Assembly: GCF_000620785.1 (NCBI RefSeq)
Contig: NZ_JIAI01000020.1
Location: 35,249-99,248, forward strand
DNA length: 64,000 bases
Origin: Actinospineispora acaciae DSM 45401
GTDB taxonomy: Bacteria; Actinomycetota; Actinomycetes; Mycobacteriales; Pseudonocardiaceae
Direction: 5' to 3'
The stretch's first letter is position 1. Every line of letters starts with the position of its first letter. Under the pieces are notes generated by a model. It saw only the letters and a program-made list of their open reading frames with translations, was not told where the DNA came from and searched no databases. The translations under genes were made by a program, and so were the position numbers. Below, one piece after another: positions 38,810 through 48,298 of the stretch.

Positions 38810-39724
38810 ATGGACGTTCGCCGGCTGCGCATCCTGCGTGAGCTGGCCGACCGGGGGTCGGTGTCGGCCGTCGCGTCGGCGCTGTCGTTCACCCCGTCCG
38901 CGATCTCCCAGCAGCTGCGCACCCTGCAGGCCGAGGTCGGCGTGGCGCTGACCGAGCCGGCCGGGCGCGGGCTGCGGCTCACCGACGCCGGGCACGCCCT
39001 GGTCGCCCATGCCGACGCCGTGCTGGCCGCGCTGGCCAGCGCCGACGCCGCCGTGGAGCAGTACCGCTCGCAGCCGCGCGGGGTGGTGCGCATCGCCATG
39101 TTCGCCTCGGCCGCCCGGCTGCTGCTGCCCGGGCTGCTGCGCCGGGTCGGCGAGCTGCCGCACGTCGAGCCTCGGTTCAGCGACGTCAACATGACCCCGC
39201 CCGAGGTGCCGGCGCTCACCGCCGACTTCGACCTGGTGGTGGCCCACCGCGACGAGCACGCCCCGCCGTTCGCCTCGGACCGCTGGGACGTCACGCACCT
39301 GCTGCGCGAGCCGCTGGACGTGGTGCTGCCGCCGAGGCATCCGCTGGCCCGCCGCCGCCGGCTGCGGCTGGTCGACCTCACCGAGGAGTCCTGGATCAGC
39401 GTGCAGGAAGGTTTCCCCGTGGACGACGTGCTCCGTTCGATAGCGCTGCGCACCGGCACCGAGCCGAGGGTGGTGCAGCGGATCAACGACTTCGGCGTGA
39501 CCGAGGAGCTGGTGGCGGCCGGGCTCGGGGTGGCGCTGCTGCCCCGCTACTCCACCGACGACCGGGGCGGGCGGCGGCTGGTGCGCCGCGAGCTGGCCGG
39601 GGTGCGCGCCGCCCGGCACGTCGAGGCGGTGACCCGGCGCGGCGGGCTGTCCAGGCCGGCGACCCGGGCGGTGCTGGACGCGCTGCGCGCCGAGACCGAC
39701 CAGGTGCGGCGGTCCGGGCGGTGA
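38810..39724 (+). CDS. LysR family regulator
   Basis: The 304-residue protein has an HTH_1 domain at residues 1-60 (RRLRILRELADRGSVSAVASALSFTPSAISQQLRTLQAEVG) and a LysR substrate-binding domain from about residue 90 (VRIAMFASAARLLLPGLL). It faces the divergent EamA transporter gene, its probable target. The following cupin gene starts inside its stop (GTGA). Confidence 0.9.
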   Translation: MDVRRLRILRELADRGSVSAVASALSFTPSAISQQLRTLQAEVGVALTEPAGRGLRLTDAGHALVAHADAVLAALASADAAVEQYRSQPRGVVRIAMFASAARLLLPGLLRRVGELPHVEPRFSDVNMTPPEVPALTADFDLVVAHRDEHAPPFASDRWDVTHLLREPLDVVLPPRHPLARRRRLRLVDLTEESWISVQEGFPVDDVLRSIALRTGTEPRVVQRINDFGVTEELVAAGLGVALLPRYSTDDRGGRRLVRRELAGVRAARHVEAVTRRGGLSRPATRAVLDALRAETDQVRRSGR

Positions 39725-40128
39725 CCGAGCACGCCGAGGACCCGTTTCTGCACCTGCCGTTGGCGCGGGCCAGGGCGGTCACCGCGCCGGACGGTTCGCT
39801 GGTGCACGAGCTGCCTCGGGTGCGGGGCGGCGGGATGGCGTTGTGCACGCTGCCCGCCGGCGCGGTGTCCCGCCCGATCCGGCACCGCACGGTCGACGAG
39901 GTGTGGTTCGTGCTCGCCGGCCGGGCCGACTTCTGGCGCGCGGCGGACGGCCGGGAGGAGGTGCGCGCGGTCGGCGCGGAGGACAGCCTGCGCATCCTCG
40001 CCGGCACCGCGTTCCAGTTCCGGACGGTCGGGCCGGCGCCGCTGCGCGCGCTGCTGCTCACCGCCCCGCCGTGGCCCGGCGAGGACGAGGCGGTATTGCT
40101 CGAGCACGGGCGCTGGCCAGGGCACTAG
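39721..40128 (+). CDS. cupin domain protein
   Basis: The 135-residue single-barrel cupin has LPAGAVSRPIRHRTVDEVWFVLAGRADFWR, with motif-1 His/Glu residues for metal, and a second motif around LRILAGTAFQFRTVG. It is coupled to lysR by a 4-bp overlap. Its function is unknown; a ligand-binding or sugar-isomerase-like role is typical of the fold. Confidence 0.78.
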   Translation: MTEHAEDPFLHLPLARARAVTAPDGSLVHELPRVRGGGMALCTLPAGAVSRPIRHRTVDEVWFVLAGRADFWRAADGREEVRAVGAEDSLRILAGTAFQFRTVGPAPLRALLLTAPPWPGEDEAVLLEHGRWPGH

Positions 40129-40131
40129 AGT
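40126..40131 (+). promoter_or_regulatory. -10 box TAGAGT of leaderless membrane-protein gene
   Basis: TAGAGT ends 6 nt before GTG 40138. The TAG of the hexamer is also the stop codon of the upstream cupin gene. Confidence 0.5.
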
Positions 40132-40137
40132 GCTGTC

Positions 40138-40557
40138 GTGGCTGGCAGCGCGGCATCGACCCCCGACGAACGCAGGCCGGTGATCGACGAGCTGGCCGAT
40201 CATCCGCACCCGGCGGTCAGCCGCGCGGCGCTCGCCGCCCGGCATCCCGCCTGGGGGTTGGCCACGGTCTCGTTGCTGGCGGTGGGCCTGGTCGCCGGGT
40301 TCATGTCGCTGGGGCCGTTGGGCGCGACCATCAAGGGCTGCACGGCGGTGGCGGAGCGGCTGGTGTGCTCCGCGCGGATGCACGCCATCGTGGTGGTGCT
40401 GCCGATGGCCTCGCTCATCGCCGGCCTTGCGGTGGCGCTGGTCGGCGGCCGGGTGGCCATCCGGCTGGGCCGCTCGCCGCTGCTGGCCGCGGCCGCCGGC
40501 TGGGTGGTCTTCCTGGCCGGCATGGTGACGGCGTACGCCATGGGCGGCGTGATCTGA
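40138..40557 (+). CDS. small membrane protein of unknown function
   Basis: The 139-residue protein has a charged N-terminus of about 40 residues, then three hydrophobic segments (ATVSLLAVGLVAGFMSLGPL, IVVVLPMASLIAGLAVALVG, LAAAAGWVVFLAGMVTAYAM). Two Cys residues (KGCTA, LVCSA) sit in the first outer loop. I do not recognise a family. Confidence 0.7.
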   Translation: MAGSAASTPDERRPVIDELADHPHPAVSRAALAARHPAWGLATVSLLAVGLVAGFMSLGPLGATIKGCTAVAERLVCSARMHAIVVVLPMASLIAGLAVALVGGRVAIRLGRSPLLAAAAGWVVFLAGMVTAYAMGGVI

Positions 40558-40573
40558 GCGGGTCCGCTCCTGC

Positions 40574-41161
40574 TCAACGGCCGGTGGACAGCCAGGTGAA
40601 GGCGTCGGCGTAGAAGCGGGCGGTCTCCTCGGGCCGGTCGTCGCCGTAGAGGTCATCGCCGATCCGGTAGCCGCGCCGGGAGAAGACGTAGGACAGGAAC
40701 CGGTACGGCGGCCGGTAGGCCGCGACATCGGCCGGCGCGATGCGCAGCGACACGCCGGGGTGCACGGGCGTGATCGTGTCTTGCTCGTAGACGGGGTCCA
40801 ACGACGCGATCAGCCAGCGGCCGTCGCGCCGCTCCACGCGAAAGTAGAGACGCGCCGCCGAGGCAAGGTCGACCTCGACGTCGTCGACGACCGTGCGCAC
40901 CTCGATCACCGCCGGAAGCTCCACGAACGCGCGGCCGTCCTGCTGGTGCACCACGGGCGGGCTCAGCCGGTGCCGGGCGGTATCGCCTCGGGCGGCCATC
41001 TTCTGTGACTCGGCGATGAACTCGGCGCCGCCGCCTCGGAACCAGCTCAGACGGATGGCGGCATCGTCGGCGTAGCACGGCCGCATCCGCTCCCACCAAC
41101 CTCGGTCACGTCCCTGGCGCTCCTTGAGCACAAGCTGCGTGATCTCGGTGATCTCGTCCAT
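40574..41161 (-). CDS. SnoaL-like / NTF2 family protein
   Basis: The 195-residue protein starts MDEITEITQLVLKERQGRDRGWWERMRPCYADDAAIRLSWFRGGG, the SnoaL_4-type beginning. Further strands are FVELPAVIEVRTVVDDVEVDL and LYFRVERRDGRWLIASLDPVY. The family includes ring-hydroxylating-dioxygenase-like small subunits and aldol cyclases. It is a single gene and its function is not assignable. Confidence 0.75.
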   Translation of the reverse strand: MDEITEITQLVLKERQGRDRGWWERMRPCYADDAAIRLSWFRGGGAEFIAESQKMAARGDTARHRLSPPVVHQQDGRAFVELPAVIEVRTVVDDVEVDLASAARLYFRVERRDGRWLIASLDPVYEQDTITPVHPGVSLRIAPADVAAYRPPYRFLSYVFSRRGYRIGDDLYGDDRPEETARFYADAFTWLSTGR

Positions 41162-41234
41162 GCTTCTCCCGACGTCGAACCTGGACTCCGCACAGTAACG
41201 TCGGATCGCCCGGAGTGGCCGGCGCGGCGGGCGC

Positions 41235-41240
41235 TAGAGT
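41235..41240 (+). promoter_or_regulatory. -10 box TAGAGT of leaderless mug-like gene
   Basis: TAGAGT ends 7 nt before GTG 41248 and decides this start against the in-frame GTG at 41215. Confidence 0.55.
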
Positions 41241-41247
41241 GCCGGCC

Positions 41248-41790
41248 GTGGCAGGTGGTGGCGGCGCCGGGGTGGGCGTGCTGCCCGACCTGCTGCCCGG
41301 TCCCGCCGACCCGCCGGCGCGGGTGCTGTTCTGCGGCATCAACCCGGGCATGGTCTCGGCGGCCACCGGGCACCACTTCGCCCGGCCGGGCAACCGGTTC
41401 TGGCCGGCGCTGCACCGCTCCGGCTTCACCCCGACGCTGCTGCGCCCCGACCAGCAGTCCGTGCTCCCCTCCCTCGGCCTCGGCCTGACCAACCTGGTCG
41501 CGCGGGCCACCGCGCGCGCCGACGAGCTCACCGCCGACGAGCTGCGGGCCGGCGGTGAGCGGTTGCGCGAGCTGACCGAGCGCCTCCGCCCGGCCTGGTT
41601 GGCGGTGGTCGGCATCACCGCCTACCGCACGGCGTTCGGCCGGCCGAAGGCGGTGGTCGGCCGCCAGGACGAACGCCTCGGCGACACCAGCATCTGGGCA
41701 CTCCCCAACCCGAGCGGCCTCAACGCCCACTGGACCCTGCCCACCCTCGCCGACGAGTTCGCCCGACTGCGCGCCGCCGCCTCCGCCTAG
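41248..41790 (+). CDS. mug: G/U mismatch-specific uracil-DNA glycosylase (Mug/TDG-type)
   Basis: The 180-residue base-excision repair enzyme has ARVLFCGINPGMVSAATGHHFARPGNRFWPALH, the Mug active-site loop with catalytic Asn in GINPG. It also has GLTNLVARATARADELTADEL and the C-terminal ALPNPSGLNAHW motif that wedges the DNA. Length fits the family. The stop TAG lies in a CTAG that begins an 85-bp hairpin-bearing spacer. Confidence 0.87.
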   Translation: MAGGGGAGVGVLPDLLPGPADPPARVLFCGINPGMVSAATGHHFARPGNRFWPALHRSGFTPTLLRPDQQSVLPSLGLGLTNLVARATARADELTADELRAGGERLRELTERLRPAWLAVVGITAYRTAFGRPKAVVGRQDERLGDTSIWALPNPSGLNAHWTLPTLADEFARLRAAASA

Positions 41791-41791
41791 A

Positions 41792-41859
41792 CCGCACACC
41801 CGGTTCGTGCCCGGCACACCTGCTCCAGCGCGTGTGCGGCGCGCGAAGTTGGTGTGCGG
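41792..41859. terminator. CTAG-bounded hairpin spacer, probable bidirectional terminator
   Basis: CCGCACACCCGGTTCG (41792-41807) pairs with CGAAGTTGGTGTGCGG (41844-41859) at 13 of 16 positions. The spacer stands between the convergent stops of mug (CTAG 41787-41790) and the GT87 gene (CTAG 41876-41879), so it can end both transcripts. Confidence 0.55.
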
Positions 41860-41875
41860 GCAGCAGCGGCGGCGG

Positions 41876-43102
41876 CTAGGCGGGTACGGCGGGGCGGTTG
41901 CGCCAGGTCAGCCAGAGCAGGACGTAGACGGCGACGGTGGCGATGACGTAGCTGGCGCCGATCACCTGCTGGACCGGCGACCAGGTCAGCTCGAGGCCGG
42001 CGGTCACGTCGTGCGGCATGAACTGGAACGGAGCCACCACGAACACCACGGCGAGCACCCCGGTGACCGCCGCCCACAGCCGCGACCCCGCCCGCCACGC
42101 GGACACCCCGCCGACCAGCAGCGCCGGGGCCACCCACACCCAGTGGTGCGACCACGAGGTGGGCGAGGCCAGCAGCGCCACGCCGGCGACGGCCATCAGC
42201 GCGAGCGGCCGGGGTGACCTGCGGATGACCGGCACCGCGAGCAGCAGCACCGCCGCGGACAGCGCCAGCCACGCGACCTTCAGCTCCAGCCCGCCGACAC
42301 CTGCCCTGGCGAGCACCGCCTGGAACGTCTGGTTGGTGAAGAACGGCGAGCCGCTCACGCCGCTGACCCCGGACATCCCGCCGCCCCAGTACCGCTCTGA
42401 CGCCCCCGGGGCGACCAGCGCGCCCACCCCGGTGGCCACCGCCGCGCTCACCGCCGCGGTCACCGCCGCCCGGTAGTCCCGCCGCAGCAGGAAGTACAAC
42501 ACGAACGCCGCCGGCGTCAGCTTGACCGCCGCCGCGATGCCGATCAGCAGCCCGCGCGGCCACCGGGTCCGCGCCGCCAGGCAGTCCACCGCCACCAACG
42601 CCATCAGGATCAGGTTGACCTGACCGAACCGGAACGTCTCCAGCACGGGCTCCAGCGCCAGCGTCAACGTCAACACCGCCGACCCCGCCGCCAACGCCCC
42701 CGCGCGCCCGCCCGACGGCCACAGCCGCCGCAGCACCACGTACACGGTGACCGCCAGCGACATCAGCGACGCCACGAACAGCGCGACCCACGCCACCGTC
42801 CACCCGGTCACCGCCAGCGGCACCATCAACAGCGCCGCGAACGGCGGATAGATGAACGGCAGCACCAGCCCCGTACTGGTCGGCGGCAACGCCCCGTAGA
42901 TGTCCCCGCCGCTCAGCCACACCTGAACCCCGAGCCGATACACCTCCAGGTCCAGGAAGTACCCGTGCAGATGCACCAACAACGCCACGATCGCCAGCGC
43001 CAGCACCGGTAGCGACACCCGATAGATGAGCCCCGGCCGCTCCCGCAACCGCGCCCCGAGACCGCCGACCCGAGCGCGCACCGTGCCAACCGCCGCAGTC
43101 AC
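41876..43102 (-). CDS. GT87 family mannosyltransferase (DUF2029), polyprenyl-phosphate-sugar dependent
   Basis: The 408-residue integral membrane glycosyltransferase has about 10-12 hydrophobic segments. DLEVYRLGVQVWLSGGDIYG after the first segment holds the conserved Asp, and FIYPPFAALLMVPLA, FGQVNLILMALVAVD and SPTSWSHHWVWV are GT87 hallmarks. Members add alpha-mannose from polyprenyl-phosphomannose to lipomannan-type glycolipids outside the membrane. The GTG start is at 43102. Confidence 0.87.
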   Translation of the reverse strand: MTAAVGTVRARVGGLGARLRERPGLIYRVSLPVLALAIVALLVHLHGYFLDLEVYRLGVQVWLSGGDIYGALPPTSTGLVLPFIYPPFAALLMVPLAVTGWTVAWVALFVASLMSLAVTVYVVLRRLWPSGGRAGALAAGSAVLTLTLALEPVLETFRFGQVNLILMALVAVDCLAARTRWPRGLLIGIAAAVKLTPAAFVLYFLLRRDYRAAVTAAVSAAVATGVGALVAPGASERYWGGGMSGVSGVSGSPFFTNQTFQAVLARAGVGGLELKVAWLALSAAVLLLAVPVIRRSPRPLALMAVAGVALLASPTSWSHHWVWVAPALLVGGVSAWRAGSRLWAAVTGVLAVVFVVAPFQFMPHDVTAGLELTWSPVQQVIGASYVIATVAVYVLLWLTWRNRPAVPA

Positions 43103-43217
43103 AGCCCGGGTTCCCCGCTCCCTCTATCCCTCGCCTACTCCCACCCCACCGTATCGCCGCACCCCATACCGCCGACCGTCCGCCCCCACGGCACGAGTTA
43201 TAGCCAGGCTGCGAGAT

Positions 43218-43324
43218 CTAGCGGGCGTCCAGGTGCGTGCATCGCAAGGCCGAGCGTCCCGACGCGTGCTCAGCACGCGAGGGGCGGGAGAACGCCGCGA
43301 GGTGCGTGCCTGGGCGTTCGCTAG

Positions 43325-43328
<4 letters not shown>
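43218..43328. repeat. CTAG-bounded repeat element B, related to the MITE at 21726-21894
   Basis: CTAG (43218-43221) is followed by CGGGCGTCCAGG and, at the other end, CCTGGGCGTTCG precedes CTAGCTAG (43321-43328); the ends form a 12-bp inverted repeat with three mismatches. Inside are the blocks GCATCGCAAGGC (43239-43250) and AACGCCGCGAGG (43291-43302), which both also occur in the MITE (21774-21785, 21836-21847), around a CGCGTG/CACGCG hairpin. It carries no gene. The rest of the 222-bp gap before GT87 shows nothing specific. Confidence 0.6.
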
Positions 43329-45466
<2,138 letters not shown>

Positions 45467-45473
45467 GGTATCG

Positions 45474-45479
45474 AGGGTA
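45474..45479 (-). promoter_or_regulatory. -10 box TACCCT of leaderless uvrB
   Basis: On the minus strand TACCCT ends 7 nt before GTG 45466. The divergent DUF402 gene starts only 41 bp away. Confidence 0.5.
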
Positions 45480-45507
45480 AGCCTTCGGTCTGACAGTATC
45501 TGAGTCG

Positions 45508-46014
45508 ATGCACCCGCCGAAGGTCGAGACGTTCGACGTGCGCGCCCGTACCAACACCGACCCGAAGGGGTTTATTCGCCCGGTCGAGGAGTACCGGGTC
45601 GAGCCGTTCGGCCTCTACCTGATGCGGCCCATGCAGGACCACCCGAGGGTGGACTGGATCGAGTCCTGGCTGCTGCCCGCGCAGGGCATCCGGGTCACGG
45701 ACTGGGGATGGCGCCCCGGCCACGAGCGTGACCAGGACTTCTACCTCGACATCGCGGACATCGAACGCGACGGCGACGTCTGGCGGACGGTGGACCACTA
45801 CCTGGACATCGTGGTCCGGACCGGGCGCGACAGCCGGGTGCTCGACCTCGACGAGTACGTGTCGGCCGTGGCCGCCGGGCTGCTGGACACCGCGGCCGCC
45901 GAGCGAGCGCTGGCCACCAGCTACCGGGTGCTGTCCGGGCTGGGCGCGCACCGCCACGACCTGGACGCCTGGCTGTCCGACCTGGGGATCAGCCTGACCT
46001 GGCGCCGCCGCTAG
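45508..46014 (+). CDS. DUF402 family protein
   Basis: The 168-residue protein has a DUF402 core: GLYLMRPMQDHPRVDWIESWLLPAQGIRVTDW, then DFYLDIADIERDGDVWRTVDHYLDIVVRTGRDSRVLDLDEY. This matches the nucleoside-diphosphatase-like fold with its cluster of acidic metal ligands (DIVV...DLDE). The substrate is unknown. It is divergent from uvrB. Confidence 0.82.
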   Translation: MHPPKVETFDVRARTNTDPKGFIRPVEEYRVEPFGLYLMRPMQDHPRVDWIESWLLPAQGIRVTDWGWRPGHERDQDFYLDIADIERDGDVWRTVDHYLDIVVRTGRDSRVLDLDEYVSAVAAGLLDTAAAERALATSYRVLSGLGAHRHDLDAWLSDLGISLTWRRR

Positions 46015-46030
46015 CCCTCTGAACAGACGA

Positions 46031-46066
46031 AACCGCCCCGACCCGGGTGTCCGGATCGGGGCGGTT
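46031..46066. terminator. bidirectional terminator hairpin
   Basis: AACCGCCCCGA and TCGGGGCGGTT form a perfect 11-bp stem with an inner CCGG/CCGG pairing, followed by a T-rich stretch. It separates the convergent DUF402 and wall-protein genes. Confidence 0.85.
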
Positions 46067-46078
46067 GGTCGTTCTTGC

Positions 46079-47536
46079 TCAGCCGTGCGGCGCCGGTTTC
46101 GGGGGCGCGTTCTCCGGCGTGGGCCGGACACCCTGCGGAGCCGCGGCAGGGGCGGGGGCCGGCCGGTGGTAGGCGGCCGGCTTCGCGTCCGAACCGTGCA
46201 CCCGACTGGACTCCTCGCCGGACCCACCGGTCCCGCCGCCCGACGGGCGCTCGTCGGACCCGCTTCCGCCTCGCCCGCTCGACTCACCGGAGCCGCTGCC
46301 CCGGCCGCTGCTCGACGGGCTCTCGTCGGAGCCACCGCCGCCCGAGCCCTGCGTGGGCTGGTGCTGCGTCTTGGTCGCGGGCTTCGGTGTCTCCTTGGTG
46401 GTCTGCGTCTTCTCGGCCGGAGGCTTGGCCTCGGTCGTGGTCGGCTTCGGCTTGGGCTGCTCGGCCGGCTTCTCGGTCGTCGGCTGCTGCTGCGGCTTCT
46501 CGGCGGACGGCTGCGGCTTTTCGGCCGGCTTCTCCGCCGAGGGCTGCTGCGGCTTCTCGGCGGGCTTCTCCGAGGACGGCTGCTGCGGCTTCTCCGCCGG
46601 AGCCGTCGGGGCCGTGCCACCGGGCTGCGGCCAACCGACCCCCGGAGGCCTCGGCGTCCCGGCCGGCACGCCCGGCCATCCGCCAGGAGGCTGCGGCCCG
46701 TTGGTCGGCGCCTGCGGCCAACCGACCGGGGGCCGCTGGCCCTCACTCGGCTTCTCGGACGGGGAGCCCGGACGGTCCGGCAGCGTGCTGGGCCGGGTGG
46801 ACGACGAGGGGTCCGGGCGGTCCGTGGGCCGGCCCGGGTTCGGCCACTCGACCGGCGGCCACGGGCGGTCCGTCGGCGGCTTCGGCCAGTTGGTCGGCCA
46901 GGGGCCGTTCGTCGGCGGCCAGGGGCGGTCGGACGGCGGCCACGGGTCGTCCGTCGGCGGCCGGGGCCTGGTCGTCGGCGTCGGGTGGTGGTTCCCGTCA
47001 CCATCGTGGTCACCGTGGTCACCGTCGTGGTCGTGATGGTGACCGTGGTCGCTGTCCCAGTCGCGCCCACCGCTGTCGCCGTCGTCATCGTCGTCATCGT
47101 CGCGGACGTCGACAGGGCTTCCCTCGTCCGAGCTCACCGAGGAGCCCTTGGGCAGCACGGTGACGCCACCGCCCAGGCCGCGGGCGCCCGCCGGGGGCAC
47201 CACACCCTGCTTGAGCTGGACCAGCGACTCACCGGGCTGGAGCACCTCGGCGACCGGCGGCGGGGCCGCGCCGGCGGGGGCCGCCATCGGAGAGGCCGGC
47301 GACAGCGCCACCGGCGCCGGCAGCGGCACGCCACCGGAGACGACGGACTGCGCGACGACGGTCACCGCGCCCAGCGCTCCCACCGTCAGCACGGCCGCGG
47401 TCGCCGCGGTCGTGGTGCGGTTCATCGAGTCCGCGCGCCGGATGACCGCGTCAACCGGAGGGAGCATCACGGACTGGGTCAGGTCTTCGTCGAGGCGGCG
47501 CAGTGCGGCAGCCCCGAGGTCGACGTTGTCGTTCAC
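46079..47536 (-). CDS. low-complexity single-pass protein, putative partner (anti-sigma-like) of the adjacent sigma factor
   Basis: The 485-residue protein has a short cytoplasmic N-terminus (residues 1-38), one membrane segment (TAATAAVLTVGALGAVTVVAQSVV), and a long outer part made of biased tracts: Asp7 followed by an Asp/His-rich stretch (HGHHHDHDGDHGDHDGDG, about residues 145-180), repeats of PWPP, repeats of PAEKPQQPS, then Gly/Ser. The tail is Pro/Ala-rich. Its ATG overlaps the sigma factor stop by 4 bp, the usual position of an anti-sigma factor. No ZAS/RskA motif is visible, so that role is inference. The Asp/His tract could bind divalent metal. Confidence 0.72.
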   Translation of the reverse strand: MNDNVDLGAAALRRLDEDLTQSVMLPPVDAVIRRADSMNRTTTAATAAVLTVGALGAVTVVAQSVVSGGVPLPAPVALSPASPMAAPAGAAPPPVAEVLQPGESLVQLKQGVVPPAGARGLGGGVTVLPKGSSVSSDEGSPVDVRDDDDDDDGDSGGRDWDSDHGHHHDHDGDHGDHDGDGNHHPTPTTRPRPPTDDPWPPSDRPWPPTNGPWPTNWPKPPTDRPWPPVEWPNPGRPTDRPDPSSSTRPSTLPDRPGSPSEKPSEGQRPPVGWPQAPTNGPQPPGGWPGVPAGTPRPPGVGWPQPGGTAPTAPAEKPQQPSSEKPAEKPQQPSAEKPAEKPQPSAEKPQQQPTTEKPAEQPKPKPTTTEAKPPAEKTQTTKETPKPATKTQHQPTQGSGGGGSDESPSSSGRGSGSGESSGRGGSGSDERPSGGGTGGSGEESSRVHGSDAKPAAYHRPAPAPAAAPQGVRPTPENAPPKPAPHG

Positions 47537-48153
47537 ATGTCCTCCCAGTTAGCGGTGGGCGGCACTGTCGTGGGGCCCTGCGACAGGATTTCGGTCAGTT
47601 CGCGCTGCGCGTATGCGAGTCGCGCCTCGGTCACGCCGATGTCCAGGTTTTCCAGTGCGGCAATGTCGGTGAGCGGCATCTGCGCGATGTCGGCGAGCAC
47701 CAGCACCCGGCGCCGGTACAGCGGCATCTGGGCGAGCGCGTGCAGCACGGCCTGGTGCTGAGGGTCGTCAGACGGCGGTACGGCGTTCTTGCCGCCGTAC
47801 CTGTCGATGCCCAGCTTGGCCAGGAACCGCCGCCATTTGCGGTTGCTCCCCTGGACCGCCATGAACCGGACCCAGCCGGTCGGGTTGGGCAGCTCACGCA
47901 CCTGCGACCAGCGCTGCCAGGCGCGCGAGTACGCCTCCTGCACCAGGTCCTGCGCTTCCGTGGCGTTCAGGGTGATCATGCAGAGCTGCGCGACCAGAGC
48001 GGGGTAGTTCGCTTCCAGATGAGCACCGAACTCCGCGCGCAGGTTTGACTCCGGCGCGGCAACGGTAGCTACGGTGGCCCCCGCGTCACCCAGGTACTGG
48101 GTGGCATCGTCACCCAGGTACTGGGTGGCCTCGGCGGCCATCTCCCGGTTCAC
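47533..48153 (-). CDS. sigma-70 family (ECF-like) RNA polymerase sigma factor
   Basis: The 206-residue protein has a region 2-like part (YPALVAQLCMITLNATEAQDLVQEAYSRAWQRWSQV) and a region 4-like part (ALAQMPLYRRRVLVLADIAQMPLTDIAALENLDIGVTEARLAYAQRELTEIL). The N-terminus bears a tandem peptide repeat, ATQYLGDD/ATQYLGDA, encoded by two copies of a palindrome. If those palindromes are operators, the real start lies downstream. It is translationally coupled to the low-complexity membrane protein. Confidence 0.85.
   Translation of the reverse strand: MNREMAAEATQYLGDDATQYLGDAGATVATVAAPESNLRAEFGAHLEANYPALVAQLCMITLNATEAQDLVQEAYSRAWQRWSQVRELPNPTGWVRFMAVQGSNRKWRRFLAKLGIDRYGGKNAVPPSDDPQHQAVLHALAQMPLYRRRVLVLADIAQMPLTDIAALENLDIGVTEARLAYAQRELTEILSQGPTTVPPTANWEDM
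48087..48127. repeat. tandem 17-bp palindromes CACCCAG-GTA-CTGGGTG
   Basis: Two identical 7-3-7 palindromes (48087-48103 and 48111-48127) stand 24 bp apart, within the first codons of the sigma factor frame. The 24-bp period is a multiple of 3, which keeps the frame and makes the peptide repeat. Confidence 0.8.
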
Positions 48154-48298
48154 GTCGTTCCCCCCTCGATATCAGCGGGCAGCCCTCGAATGCTTCGGAG
48201 ATCGGCGCGGCTCGGGGGCAGACCGCGCCATCTCGGTGACGGCATGCCGGTACGGCTTCCGTCTCGTACTCGGTCTGTCGAAGGTGGCGATCCGTCCG

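Noticed and set aside
46743..47045. Repeats in the wall-protein gene as a CRISPR or VNTR array
   Set aside because: The periodicity is that of PWPP-type codons inside a coding frame, with variable spacing and no unique spacers.
48154..48298. Short frames upstream of the sigma factor as small genes
   Set aside because: They lack ribosome binding sites and family sequence; the 145 bp are better read as promoter region.
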